Shown here: piece by piece, positions 8,192 to 16,361 of the stretch | Numbering within the stretch: the stretch's first letter is position 1 | Layout of the letters: each line of letters starts with the position of its first letter | NCBI RefSeq assembly: GCF_002394865.1 | Contig: NZ_DGUZ01000018.1 | Coordinates: forward strand, 62,001-126,000 | Source: Fibrobacter sp. UBA4297 | GTDB taxonomy: Bacteria; Fibrobacterota; Fibrobacteria; Fibrobacterales; Fibrobacteraceae | Length of the DNA stretch: 64,000 nucleotides | Direction of reading: 5' to 3' | Notes under the pieces: model-generated | The model's database searches: none | Told to the model about the DNA's origin: nothing | Seen by the model: the letters and a program-made list of their open reading frames with translations, nothing else | Program-made: the position numbers and the translations under genes

Positions 8192-8320
8192 TTATTTTTC
8201 AACAGTCATAAATTACACATTATAGCGACAGCAAAAAGACATCATTGTATCAGGATAGCCAACGCTTTTGGGAAGCAGGTATAAGCCTCAGCTTTAGATT
8301 TTCAAGGATTTTTTGCACAT

Positions 8321-8604
8321 TTACGTACTTGCCAATCGATTTACTGAGCCTTAGTACGTAACAAAAAAATGGTTAATTTGTCTATTACGTACTTGGCAAC
8401 AGGAACTGACTGTTTAAGTACGTAAAAAACGACCAAAGAGCTCTACTGCTCACATTCTTGCGTCGGAAATGGATTTATTTTACGTACTAATTTGTACATT
8501 TTGCAGGGTCTAGTACGTAAAAGCACTTAAACCAGCAAAATATCGATGCAACAGATTATATTTTTACGTACTATCAGCTTATTCACAGCGTATCAAGTAC
8601 GTAA
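8321..8604. repeat. array of eight 9-bp sites forming four identical-length inverted repeats
   Basis: The 9-mer TTACGTACT occurs at 8321, 8385, 8480 and 8564. Its reverse complement AGTACGTAA occurs at 8353, 8417, 8512 and 8596. Each pair makes a unit of exactly 41 bp with a 23-bp loop of unrelated sequence. The first four sites are evenly 32 bp apart; later steps are 63, 32, 52 and 32. Arms extend to 10 bp in unit 2 and 12 bp in units 3 and 4. Each site holds the palindrome TACGTA. The array fills most of the 447-bp gap between a lipoprotein gene and a GNAT gene. It may be phased operator sites (32 bp is about three helix turns) or hairpins in RNA. Confidence 0.9.
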
Positions 8605-8638
8605 AAAGCCAACAAATCAATAAACCAAGGTGCAAAAA

Positions 8639-9076
8639 ATGGATATCAAAGTTCTCCGGGCAACAGAAGAATGGCAACGTGCGGGAGCGTACAGCGTGCG
8701 CATCCAGGCAATGAATCGGGCATACCACATTTCACTCCGTGATGAATTCGACGAACACGATTGCGACGGTACAAAGTTTATCGTTTTGCTGGACGACGAA
8801 TACCCTGTAGCGACGTGCAGATTCTACGAGATTGACGCAGAAAATGCAACAATCGGGCGCGTAGTCGTGATGCCGGAATATCGCGGTCAAAAGCTCGGCG
8901 CCATGGCGGTCCGCGAAGCCGAAAGGTGGATTCAAGAATGCGGTTACAAACAGATTGTCATCGACAGTCGCTTAGAAGCCACAGGCTTTTACGAAAAACT
9001 CGGCTACAAGCATACAGGCGACAAACCGCACCGCTGGGGCGTCTTTGACTGCATCCGTATGAAAAAAGTTCTCTAG
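8639..9076 (+). CDS. GNAT-family N-acetyltransferase
   Basis: The product of 145 residues transfers an acetyl group from acetyl-CoA to an unknown amine. The start at 8639 is preferred over GTG at 8630 because AAGG lies at 8626-8629. The acetyl-CoA-binding motif A is clear: IGRVVVMPEYRGQKLGAMAVREAERW at about residues 70-95, with the R/Q-x-x-G-x-G/A signature. The last part, ATGFYEKLGYKHTGD, is the usual motif B ending. The gene follows directly after the 9-bp repeat array, which may carry its control region. It converges on the next gene with a four-base overlap. Confidence 0.88.
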   Translation: MDIKVLRATEEWQRAGAYSVRIQAMNRAYHISLRDEFDEHDCDGTKFIVLLDDEYPVATCRFYEIDAENATIGRVVVMPEYRGQKLGAMAVREAERWIQECGYKQIVIDSRLEATGFYEKLGYKHTGDKPHRWGVFDCIRMKKVL

Positions 9077-9774
9077 AACTTGATTGTCACATCAACTCGC
9101 GTGGCATTAGGATTTTGCGCTATATAAATCATTCCCCAGGTTGAGATGCCAACAAATCCTGCGAGTGAAGCCCAGCCCACATGTTTCCAGTTATAGTCTT
9201 CATCCAATGCGTACGACACCGGAATTTCTATAACCATCGCTGTAAGTGCCACAAATATCGCACCATAGAGTCCCCCAAAAATACCCCAACCAATGCTCGT
9301 TTCGGTATCTTGATACATGTGGACTGATTTCACTTGATTAATCTTATCACCAAGAGAATTTTTCAGTTCAACTTTTTTTAGGGGAATCCATTTGTCCATC
9401 GGAGTAATTCTGACTCTAGATTTTTCACAATTTTCCGTCTGATTTCCAAAACAATTTGTTTCGTTTTTGCGAACAACATTTCCCGTAAGAATAGGCTTCC
9501 CCGCTTCATCTAAAAATTCAATTTTGCAATGAGGAAAATCGTCACGTTTGGACCAGCACCAGTAAAAATTTAGGATTGTCTCTATAGGCGCTTTTTCGGC
9601 TTGTTCCTCATCTAACAAAAAAGCACTCGTTCTAACAGAACGACTAAAATCCAAGAAGACCTCTTGAGAAGATTGAAATTCGTACTTTTTAACCTCACGT
9701 TTTTCGTCATCATCTGCAAAAGAATGCGAAACAGTCAAAAGCAATAAGCAACAAATTAAATAACGCAACTTCAT
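9073..9774 (-). CDS. exported or membrane protein of unknown function
   Basis: The 233-residue product has a cleavable signal peptide (MKLRYLICCLLLLTVSHSFA). Next comes a soluble beta-rich part of about 130 residues with five cysteines, then two hydrophobic helices at about 162-185 and 200-220 and a short tail ending in VDVTIKF. I recognise no family. It lies downstream of the PH-domain gene in the same direction with a 27-base gap, so the two may be co-transcribed. It overlaps the GNAT gene's end by four bases in convergent orientation. Confidence 0.65.
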   Translation of the reverse strand: MKLRYLICCLLLLTVSHSFADDDEKREVKKYEFQSSQEVFLDFSRSVRTSAFLLDEEQAEKAPIETILNFYWCWSKRDDFPHCKIEFLDEAGKPILTGNVVRKNETNCFGNQTENCEKSRVRITPMDKWIPLKKVELKNSLGDKINQVKSVHMYQDTETSIGWGIFGGLYGAIFVALTAMVIEIPVSYALDEDYNWKHVGWASLAGFVGISTWGMIYIAQNPNATRVDVTIKF

Positions 9775-9801
9775 CTATCTATTCCGTAACTATTCAAATT
9801 A

Positions 9802-10434
9802 TTATCCGCGATACTTTGTATTGTATCCGTGATTTCCTTTGGGGCGCAAATCATTCGGGTACATCACATCGGTGTAGATATCCTGCTGCAACTTTTTTAC
9901 AATTTGGTACACTTCCGCATAATTGGCAATGCTATCGATGGAAATCCCAGCGTTAGTGGAGGTTCTCCGCCCGTTCAGCGTTGCAGGATTTGCCTGAGCA
10001 GATGTCGTAATGACATCTCCCACGCCAAACCACTGGTCAAAAATGCCGCGGTGCAAATCCACATGCGAAAGTTCCGTGAACGGCTTTGACTTGTACGTGC
10101 GGCTAAACACGCCTCCCGAGGCATAAATCGCCTTATCCGTAACAACATAACTTGTATTCTGGTAGCGCCTAAACGACATCAGCGCACCAGCCAAGTAAAT
10201 CCAGACCGGCATCAAGTGTAACAACATAAACGGGACGATAAAGTAGGTAGCCTCGTTCGCTTTGTCCGAAGAGCACGCGGCCCCGATAAAGAAAAAATCG
10301 AAAAGGCCCCAAATCAGTGCAAACGGAAGTAGCGGGTTAAAGATGCTTTCGAAGATAAAGCACTTTTTATTGGGTTTGCCCGCATAAATAATTTTTTCGT
10401 CTTTGCCTATTAAAAGATTAAGTTCGTTGTCCAT
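9802..10434 (-). CDS. bacterial PH-domain membrane protein
   Basis: The product of 210 residues begins with a short EKIIYAGKPNKK strand, has two membrane helices at about 30-50 and 65-88, and then the bPH2-type domain (SYVVTDKAIYASGGVFSRTYKSK, then FTELSHVDLHRGIFDQWFGVGDVITTS). Proteins of this kind (YdbT/DUF304-like) sit in the inner membrane; their role is poorly known. The ATG follows GGAG with a seven-base gap. The last 45 residues are charged and less conserved-looking. Confidence 0.82.
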   Translation of the reverse strand: MDNELNLLIGKDEKIIYAGKPNKKCFIFESIFNPLLPFALIWGLFDFFFIGAACSSDKANEATYFIVPFMLLHLMPVWIYLAGALMSFRRYQNTSYVVTDKAIYASGGVFSRTYKSKPFTELSHVDLHRGIFDQWFGVGDVITTSAQANPATLNGRRTSTNAGISIDSIANYAEVYQIVKKLQQDIYTDVMYPNDLRPKGNHGYNTKYRG

Positions 10435-10553
10435 AAAAATGCTCCAGGATGGCGGACCATAACAAATTACATTTTTTATTAGAATTTTGACAAACTACGC
10501 TTGTTTTTCTTTACATTTTAGCTAGAAAGATGATATATTATAGAAACGGCTCC

Positions 10554-10722
10554 TTAAGGAGATGCACTCCCCATTCGCGGATCATGCTCACATAAGTGCT
10601 AGTTGCATTCAAGGCGAGTGTCGCGACAGGCTGCTTGCAGACTGTCATGATTGAGCCGAAGATGCTGACGCAAAGCGTCAAAGCACTAAGTGAGCAAAGA
10701 GATCACGTCGGGCATGACAACC
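10554..10722. repeat. composite palindromic repeat of about 170 bp
   Basis: The element is bounded by GGAGATGC at the left and GGGCATGACA at the right, the same ends as the short palindromes elsewhere in the window. It has a longer inside made of nested hairpins: GACAG-CTGTC around GCTGC-GCAG, then GACGC-AAA-GCGTC, and an outer GCTCAC...GTGAGC pair. It fills most of the 327-base gap before the next gene. No gene or promoter is evident in it. Confidence 0.65.
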
Positions 10723-10761
10723 AAAACGGAGAAAATCAAATTTTAGGGTATGGAGATTAAA

Positions 10762-11280
10762 ATGGAAGAACAGAACATCCACTCAGCAGAAGTTCAAAAA
10801 CAAATGAGAAAGGTAGGGCTGAAAATTGCATTTATCATGGCGCTATTGATGAGCTTCGGACTTTCGCTGACCGGTCAACTGATGGCAGAACACCCACCTG
10901 AGATGCCAACAATCGCAATCGTCATTGGATTCTTAAAATGTTTTGCCTTGAGCTTTGTCATTAGCTTTGCGATTGGCCTTTTTGTGCCAATTCCCAAGGT
11001 GAACGCGGCTCTCGCCCGCAAGTTTCATCTGCAACCGCGTACGCCAAAGGCGCATTTTGTGGAATCGCTTGCATCCAACTTGATTTACACACCACTAATC
11101 ACGACAGCCATGGTCTGCTTTGTGTACTTCACGATGATGCCCGAAAGCCACAAGCCGCCGTTCCTTGCGATGTTCGTTTTTTCGCAGGTGGTCTGCCTTG
11201 TCGTAGCGCAAGTGCTGATTATGGTGTTCGTACCGATTATCATGAAGCTAGTGCTGCCGAAAATGCCGCCGAGGCAATAA
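10762..11280 (+). CDS. four-helix membrane protein, DUF2798-like
   Basis: The start at 10762 is preferred over the ATG at 10750 because GGAG lies seven bases before it, and it gives 172 residues. Four hydrophobic helices are visible at about residues 17-38, 50-70, 103-122 and 130-158, arranged as two pairs joined by a charged loop (ARKFHLQPRTPKAHFVE). This resembles doubled DUF2798-type membrane proteins, whose function is unknown. It stands alone between two repeat-rich gaps. Confidence 0.65.
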   Translation: MEEQNIHSAEVQKQMRKVGLKIAFIMALLMSFGLSLTGQLMAEHPPEMPTIAIVIGFLKCFALSFVISFAIGLFVPIPKVNAALARKFHLQPRTPKAHFVESLASNLIYTPLITTAMVCFVYFTMMPESHKPPFLAMFVFSQVVCLVVAQVLIMVFVPIIMKLVLPKMPPRQ

Positions 11281-11292
11281 AAATTAGAAATA

Positions 11293-11647
11293 GAGATTCC
11301 CGCTCAAGGCGGGAATGACACGCAAGGCGAGTGCAGCAAGAATGAGTATACTCATTCTTATTGCCGAGCCGCAGCTGTCAAGCCCCGTTAGGGGAATGAC
11401 ACGCAAGGGAATCAAGCGAGAGGCCACTTGTGGACTCGCATTTGATGCCCGCCGAGTCATGTGCTTGCACAATGACAAAGGAGCCGAGTGATGCAGAAAC
11501 ATGCTTGCATGTTTCTATATCCGAAGCGAACAAGTCAGACCCCTTTAGGGGAATGACACGCAAGGCGAGAGCAGCAAGAATGAGTATACTCATTCTTATT
11601 GCCGAGCCGCAGCTGTCAAGCCCCGTTAGGGGAATGACATGCAGGGG
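11293..11647. repeat. repeat cluster with two ~97-bp direct copies
   Basis: Bases 11311-11407 recur at 11549-11645 (offset 238) with only a few changes. Each copy holds a perfect 22-bp palindrome (AAGAATGAGTA joined to its reverse complement), a GCCGAGCCGCAGCTGTCAAG stretch and GGGGAATGACA ends. A GAGATTCCC...GGGAATGACA palindrome precedes the first copy. The cluster fills the gap between the DUF2798-like gene and the sodB terminator. Open frames across it are repeat sequence, not genes. Confidence 0.85.
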
Positions 11648-11671
11648 TATCAAGCCTCGAAGATGAACGAC

Positions 11672-11696
11672 AAAAACGCACGGGATACCCCGTGCG
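11672..11696 (-). terminator. sodB terminator
   Basis: On the minus strand CGCACGGG and CCCGTGCG (11677-11696) form a perfect 8-bp stem with a four-base loop, followed by TTTTT. It lies 22 bases after the sodB stop. Confidence 0.85.
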
Positions 11697-11717
11697 ATTC
11701 TTGTTTTTTATGATTTT

Positions 11718-12317
11718 TTAGCCAAGACGTTCGTTCACAACATCCCAGTTGACAATGCTCCACAGCGACTTCAAGTAATCCGGACGGCGGTTACGGTAGT
11801 CGATGTAGTAGGCGTGTTCCCACACATCAAACGTGAGGAGCGGTTTGAGTCCCTTGGTAATCGGGTTCTGGGCGTTGCCCTCTTGCGTAATCACAAGCTT
11901 GCCCGTATCTAGCGTCGAGAGCCATACCCAACCTGAGCCAAAAAGCCCAGCGCCCTTCGTCTGGAAATCTTCCTGGAATTTTTCGAAAGTTCCGAAATCG
12001 CGAGCAATCAGCTTTGCAATTTCACCCGTCGGGACATTGTTCATCGTCGGTGCCTTGAACTGCAAAAAGTACATAGCATGGTTCAAAATCTGCCCAGCGT
12101 TATTGAACACGCCCCCATCGGCTGTCTTTACGATTTCTTCGAGCGATTTGCCTTCAAAAGCGCTCCCAGGAAGTGCAGCGTTCAAATTGTTCACGTAAGT
12201 CTGCAAGTGCTTGCCAAAATGAAAGAGCATCGCCTCCTGGCTTAATGCAGGAGCCAAATCAGCCATCCCGTACGGAAGCACTGGCATTTCAAATTTTCCA
12301 TTGACTGGTTCAAACAT
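11718..12317 (-). CDS. sodB: Fe/Mn superoxide dismutase
   Basis: This cytoplasmic enzyme of 199 residues turns superoxide into oxygen and hydrogen peroxide. All four metal ligands are visible: His33 in LFHFGKH, His80 in ILNHAMYF, and Asp and His in FDVWEHAYYIDY near 160. LFGSGWVWL lies before them. The pattern fits iron-type enzymes, but metal use cannot be settled by eye. The start follows AGGAGGG with ideal spacing. It is a single-gene unit with its own terminator. Confidence 0.95.
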   Translation of the reverse strand: MFEPVNGKFEMPVLPYGMADLAPALSQEAMLFHFGKHLQTYVNNLNAALPGSAFEGKSLEEIVKTADGGVFNNAGQILNHAMYFLQFKAPTMNNVPTGEIAKLIARDFGTFEKFQEDFQTKGAGLFGSGWVWLSTLDTGKLVITQEGNAQNPITKGLKPLLTFDVWEHAYYIDYRNRRPDYLKSLWSIVNWDVVNERLG

Positions 12318-12445
12318 GAAGAACCCTCCTTTTTTGGATAGTTTTTATCATTGCTCAAAGTAAATATATACTCGTCTAGCGCACTATCGTATCAAAAAAG
12401 TAAGAAACTATTATTCCATATTATAGGAGAATGCTCTATTAAACA

Positions 12446-12572
12446 GGAGATGCCCGCTCGGAGGCGGGCATGACAATATTAGCACAGAGGCCGGGATAAC
12501 TGCATAAAGGAGATGCCCGCTTACTTCGACTGCACTCAGCACAGGCTCCGGCGGGCACAACTCGGGGATGAC
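12446..12572. repeat. two palindromic GGAGAT/ATGAC elements
   Basis: The first, 12446-12475, is a simple hairpin (GATGCCCGC, CGGA loop, GCGGGCATGACA). The second, 12509-12572, starts GGAGATGCCCGC and ends GGGGATGAC, with an inserted CTTCGACTGCACTCAGC-type segment. The segment resembles the CTTCGACTTCGCTCAGG motif at 35238. They lie upstream of sodB's promoter region and just downstream of the 12582 gene's stop. Confidence 0.7.
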
Positions 12573-12581
12573 TAAAGACGA

Positions 12582-13070
12582 TTATTCTTCGTCGCCTTCG
12601 TCTGAGTCTTCTTCGCTGGCAGCAGCGGCTGCGTAATTGCCGAGCAAGACGCTCACGTCCACAGACTGGAGGTCAGCAAGGCTCTTCACGCCCGTTTTCT
12701 TGTCTTCTTCGACCTTGGCGAAGTTAGCGACAATGACGTTTGCCGAGCTTGCTTCAAAGCGGCGAGTCTTGTTTGCAAGGCTCATGTTGCCCTTTGTTGC
12801 CGGGAAGAACTTGGCTTCGAGCCTAGCCATGTCCTGGGATGTTTTCACAGTCTGGAGAGCTCCGCAAGCAATGGCCCACGTGGACTTGTTCATTTCGATG
12901 CCGTTGTTCACCAATTCAAGTACCATGGAATTACCCTTGAAGGACTTGCTTGTCGTGGCTTCGTAATGTTCCCTAGCCTGGTTCACATAGTTACCCTTCT
13001 GCATGAAAAGCATGGCAATAACGCCAAAGACGAGAACGGTAAGTGCAATGGAAATATTCTTTAAATTCAT
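12582..13070 (-). CDS. membrane-anchored protein of unknown function
   Basis: The product of 162 residues has one N-terminal membrane anchor (ISIALTVLVFGVIAMLFM) and a soluble periplasmic-side domain that is mostly helical. The tail is very acidic (EEDSDEGDEE). GGGAG precedes the ATG by six bases. Its plan matches the upstream gene: an anchor, then a run with a conserved Trp and Ala-rich segment, ending in a short domain with SLADLQSVDVSVLLGNYA. The two are probably diverged duplicates in one operon (11-base gap). No family recognised. Confidence 0.65.
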   Translation of the reverse strand: MNLKNISIALTVLVFGVIAMLFMQKGNYVNQAREHYEATTSKSFKGNSMVLELVNNGIEMNKSTWAIACGALQTVKTSQDMARLEAKFFPATKGNMSLANKTRRFEASSANVIVANFAKVEEDKKTGVKSLADLQSVDVSVLLGNYAAAAASEEDSDEGDEE

Positions 13071-13081
13071 GACGTTCTCCC

Positions 13082-13642
13082 TTATTCGAAATGGTATTCA
13101 GCCGGCTTTTCAATCTTAAGGCTGTTTGCAAGGTTGTACTGGACCAAAGCGCTGTAGTCGACGTTCTTGAGCTTGCCCTTGGCATAGCTGAACTTCACTA
13201 CGCAATTCTTGCCGCAAGCGACTTCCTTAGAGCCCTTTTCGTTTTTGAGGAGGATCGTACCTTCGGCAAGGCCAGCCTTTTCGTAAATGCCGTTCTGCAC
13301 AGCATCGTTAATACCAGCGCCTGTGTAAAGGTGAGAAATCTGCTTGAAGCGAGCATCCTTGTCGGATTCAATAGTAGCAAGAGCGCTCTTGAATGCGGCT
13401 TCGCTCTTTGCACCCGAAAGAACGGTGTAAACGAGCTTCCATGCCATGCTGTACTGGTCCACAGAACGCCACTGTTCCACGAGAACCTGAGTATTCTTTT
13501 CCAAATAAGCCGATTCCTGTTCGTTTGCAGTGCGTTTTGCCTGTTCCTCATAGCCGCCCTTGAGCGTCATCAAGATAACGATGAGAGCGACGAGGATGAC
13601 AACGTCAGCCACGACGAGGATCTTCATTTTCTTTTTATCCAT
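13082..13642 (-). CDS. membrane-anchored protein of unknown function, probable paralogue of its neighbour
   Basis: The product of 186 residues has a basic start (MDKKKMK), one membrane helix at about 8-28, a charged helical stretch, and a C-terminal part with two cysteines (VACGKNCVVKF) that could pair outside the cytoplasm. It ends in YSALVQYNLANSLKIEKPAEYHFE, which parallels the ending of the next gene (LLGNYAAAAAS). The ATG follows AAGGAA. It is first of a two-gene unit. Function unknown. Confidence 0.65.
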   Translation of the reverse strand: MDKKKMKILVVADVVILVALIVILMTLKGGYEEQAKRTANEQESAYLEKNTQVLVEQWRSVDQYSMAWKLVYTVLSGAKSEAAFKSALATIESDKDARFKQISHLYTGAGINDAVQNGIYEKAGLAEGTILLKNEKGSKEVACGKNCVVKFSYAKGKLKNVDYSALVQYNLANSLKIEKPAEYHFE

Positions 13643-13758
13643 AGTATTCCTTTAGAAAAAGTCGTTTCAGAAACAATCTAAACTTTAATTTAAAAAAATC
13701 AAGCAAATTTAAAGTAAAAATAGAGCACTTACGCGCCTATTTTTTATATTCTTCTCGT

Positions 13759-14274
13759 ATGAGCGAAGATATTTCCAAATTACCCTCCCAGATTATCTAC
13801 AATAACCTCAAGGAAATGATGCGTGCCAAGAATACCGCGCACGAATCCATTTTCAAATTCCACTGGAAAAAGATGTGGCCGTTCAGCCTTATTTGGCCGC
13901 AGGTGGATTTTGTCCGTATTGTAAGGCTCATGGACGAACTGCGCAAGAACGTGGTTTCGCAAAAAGCGCTCATCAAGGAAGCGAAGTCCAAAGCTAAGCC
14001 GTACGAAAAGACGTTTCTCGACACCGTGCCAGCTTATTTAGACAACTTTGACACCTCTTGCAAGTGCCTTGCCGATGTTGCCCAGTGGAAGCAGGACATG
14101 CTCGAAAAGAAGCTTCACCACGATGTGAAAATGATACGCGACGTTTCGGAATACAACAACATTCTCAAGGCATACGAGAAGGCGCAAAACGATCTTGTGC
14201 AGGCAGGAGCATTTGTTCGTGCCGGCTGGGTCGAAGTGATTCAAGGCATAACAAAAGAGGGCGAAGGCAAATAA
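13759..14274 (+). CDS. cytoplasmic helical protein of unknown function at the head of a glycan cluster
   Basis: The product of 171 residues has no signal or membrane helix. It is rich in lysine and predicted helical, with a Trp-rich segment FHWKKMWPFSLIWPQVDF. I recognise no domain. Its stop overlaps the start of the first glycosyltransferase (TAATG), so translation of the two is coupled and it may serve the glycan cluster. No clear ribosome-binding site is seen before the ATG. Confidence 0.6.
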   Translation: MSEDISKLPSQIIYNNLKEMMRAKNTAHESIFKFHWKKMWPFSLIWPQVDFVRIVRLMDELRKNVVSQKALIKEAKSKAKPYEKTFLDTVPAYLDNFDTSCKCLADVAQWKQDMLEKKLHHDVKMIRDVSEYNNILKAYEKAQNDLVQAGAFVRAGWVEVIQGITKEGEGK

Positions 14275-15239
14275 TGCCAGCCATAAGCGTCATCATCCCC
14301 ATGTACAACACCGAGGCATACATCAAGGACTGCCTTGATAGCCTCGTCGCACAGACTTTTACGGATTTTGAAGCAATCGTTATCAATGACGGTTCGACGG
14401 ACGAATGTGCACGAATTGCCGCCAGTTACGCCTCATCCGATGCACGTTTCAAGCTTATCGGGCAACCGAACAAGGGCCCATCAGAAGCGCGCAACACCGG
14501 CCTCAAGATTATGCAAGGCGATTACGTCACGTTTATCGATAGCGACGACTGCGTGGCACCGAACTTTCTAGAAACACTGTTCTTTATTGCACAACTGCAC
14601 CAGACAGACATTGTCTGCTGTGCAAGCCAAGTCATCGACGAGAATTATGTCGCCGACGGAAACACGCCAAACACAGCTGTTTCCAAATTGCTCACCGCAG
14701 AAGAAGCCGCAAGAATCGCGCTGTACCAAGATTCCCTGCCGGACTACTCCGCTTGGAACAAGTTGTATAAAAGAGAGCTTTGGAAAAACAGACTATTCCC
14801 CGCCGGCACAATTTTTGAAGACCTCGCCGTCATTCCAGACATTCTGCTGAGTGCAAATAAAGTTGCTACAACAAGGACTAAGCTCTATTATTATCGCAAG
14901 CGTCAGGGAAGCGAACTTTCTTTGCAAATTGCAAATCAAAAGACAGCACAACTTTTAGACATTGCTGAAAACGTTTTTGACAAAATGAAATCACATTCCA
15001 AGCCGCTTTACAAAGCCGCCCGGAATACGCTTGTGAGTGCCTGTTTTAGCGTTCTAATGCGTGTGGAAGACTCCGAAAAATTTGCAGATTGCCGAAAGAG
15101 AGCTTTGGCGCACATTCGCAAATACCGCTTGGGTTCTTTTTTTGATTTGAGAATTCGCATGCGCAACCGCATGGCTATTTTGCTTTCGTACCTTCCCCGC
15201 TTTTTGTTCCTCAAATTTTTGAAGAAAGGCATTGCGTGA
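14274..15239 (+). CDS. glycosyltransferase family 2
   Basis: The ATG at 14274 overlaps the previous stop and begins the family's typical first strand (MPAISVIIPMYNTEAYIKDC). It gives 321 residues. GT-A fold marks are the DDGST-type turn INDGSTDECARIA at about 37-49, ARNTGLKIMQGDYVTFIDSDDC with the DXD motif SDD near 84, and IFEDLAV in the acceptor half. It transfers a sugar from an NDP-sugar to a growing surface glycan on the cytoplasmic side. It overlaps the next gene by four bases (GTGA). Confidence 0.92.
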   Translation: MPAISVIIPMYNTEAYIKDCLDSLVAQTFTDFEAIVINDGSTDECARIAASYASSDARFKLIGQPNKGPSEARNTGLKIMQGDYVTFIDSDDCVAPNFLETLFFIAQLHQTDIVCCASQVIDENYVADGNTPNTAVSKLLTAEEAARIALYQDSLPDYSAWNKLYKRELWKNRLFPAGTIFEDLAVIPDILLSANKVATTRTKLYYYRKRQGSELSLQIANQKTAQLLDIAENVFDKMKSHSKPLYKAARNTLVSACFSVLMRVEDSEKFADCRKRALAHIRKYRLGSFFDLRIRMRNRMAILLSYLPRFLFLKFLKKGIA

Positions 15240-16342
15240 TTCCTTTGACGCCAAAAGAAGTCGTTATCCGCATAGCGCGGCACGTTCTCGGAGAAGAGCG
15301 CGTTCACGACTATTTAATTCGGCGAGGAATCGAGCTAAGGCATTTGCAAGACGGATACGAGGAAAATCACGAAATTAGCGAACGTCATAATATTGCGGAC
15401 CAACGCGAAATTGGCGAGCATCACGCCTGTCAACAAACTCTGATATTCATGGCAGACGGCAAATGGATGCATGGTGGACTTACAGACCGTCTGCGCGGAA
15501 TGGCAAGCGCCTACAAGTTCGCATCCGATCACAATCTCGATTTCAAGATTTATCACACCTCGCCATTTGAACTGCAAAAAATTTTGCAGCCGAACAACGT
15601 TGACTGGATTATTGACGAACACGAGATAAGCCGCAATTGCGAAATTGCCAAGCCCGTACTACTTTACCGTGAAGACTTCAACAACGATTCTGCGCTGGAA
15701 AGGCAACTCGATTCAAAGCACAGGCAGTTCCATCTTTACTCATGCGTGGATACAGTCGGCGAAAAATTTGCAGACTATTTCAACGAACTTTTCAAGCCTT
15801 CGCCAATTTTGGAACAAGAGCTTTTGCATTACCGCGAATCGCTAGGCGAAAGCTACACCTCGATTTCGTTCCGCTTCCAGAATAAGCTTGGGGATTTCAA
15901 GGAATTCACGTTTAAGGAATTGCCAGAGAAAGGCAAGCGCAAGCTGATGATTGCAGCGATGAATGTTTTGAGGAAGGAGATGCCCCATCAAGTGGGGCAT
16001 GACAGATCGGATGCAACATTGTCATGCCCGCCGGTGAGCGGGCATCCCCCTCTCGTCTATGGAACAAGTAAAATGCTTGTAACGGCGGACAGTCCGACGT
16101 TCCTTGCAGAAGCGGAGAAATTGCCGAATGTCATTACAGTCAAGGGCAAGAGCATCCACATCGATTTCAACAATTCCAAAAACGCTACAGATTACTTAAA
16201 AGCGTTCACGGAATTTTTCCTTATTTCAAAAGCATCAAAAGCGAAACTCTACCACAATCGCAAATACAAGACGTATCCGTCAAATTTCCCGAAATACGCA
16301 GCACTGCTCGGACATGTGCCATACGAGATTGTTGAAGAATAG
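15236..16342 (+). CDS. fucosyltransferase-like glycosyltransferase with an in-frame palindromic insert
   Basis: The product of 368 residues is read from a GTG that overlaps the previous stop. The block GGLTDRLRGMASAYKFA at about 86-102 resembles the GDP-fucose-type glycosyltransferases (O-FucT/NodZ-like fold), and SYTSISFRFQNKLGDF with TADSPTFLAEAEKL fits their C-terminal nucleotide-sugar half. Residues about 247-272 (KEMPHQVGHDRSDATLSCPP and on) are encoded by two palindromic repeats described at 15976. They interrupt the otherwise smooth match between NVLRK and KMLVTADSP. Whether the protein still folds is unknown, but the frame is intact. Substrate and linkage cannot be told. Confidence 0.7.
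   Translation: MIPLTPKEVVIRIARHVLGEERVHDYLIRRGIELRHLQDGYEENHEISERHNIADQREIGEHHACQQTLIFMADGKWMHGGLTDRLRGMASAYKFASDHNLDFKIYHTSPFELQKILQPNNVDWIIDEHEISRNCEIAKPVLLYREDFNNDSALERQLDSKHRQFHLYSCVDTVGEKFADYFNELFKPSPILEQELLHYRESLGESYTSISFRFQNKLGDFKEFTFKELPEKGKRKLMIAAMNVLRKEMPHQVGHDRSDATLSCPPVSGHPPLVYGTSKMLVTADSPTFLAEAEKLPNVITVKGKSIHIDFNNSKNATDYLKAFTEFFLISKASKAKLYHNRKYKTYPSNFPKYAALLGHVPYEIVEE
15976..16049. repeat. palindromic repeat pair inside a coding sequence
   Basis: 15976-16004 is a GGAGAT...ATGACA palindrome (GATGCCCC, ATCAAGT, GGGGCATGACA). 16020-16049 is an inverted member of the same family (TGTCATGCCCGC ... GCGGGCATCCCC). Together they lie in frame in the glycosyltransferase gene. The first is identical over 29 bases to the intergenic copy at 16362-16390. 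Confidence 0.9.
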
Positions 16343-16361
16343 ATTTTTCGCTACGTAAAAA

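Noticed and set aside
8321..8604. Reading the 9-bp array as a CRISPR or integron attC array
   Set aside because: Repeats are only 9-12 bp and alternate in orientation, gaps between units are unequal, no cas gene is near, and the attC core sites (GTTRRRY/RYYYAAC) are missing.
11284..11666. Open frames of 70-90 codons in the repeat cluster before sodB
   Set aside because: They are translations of the direct repeats on both strands, without start sites or family features.
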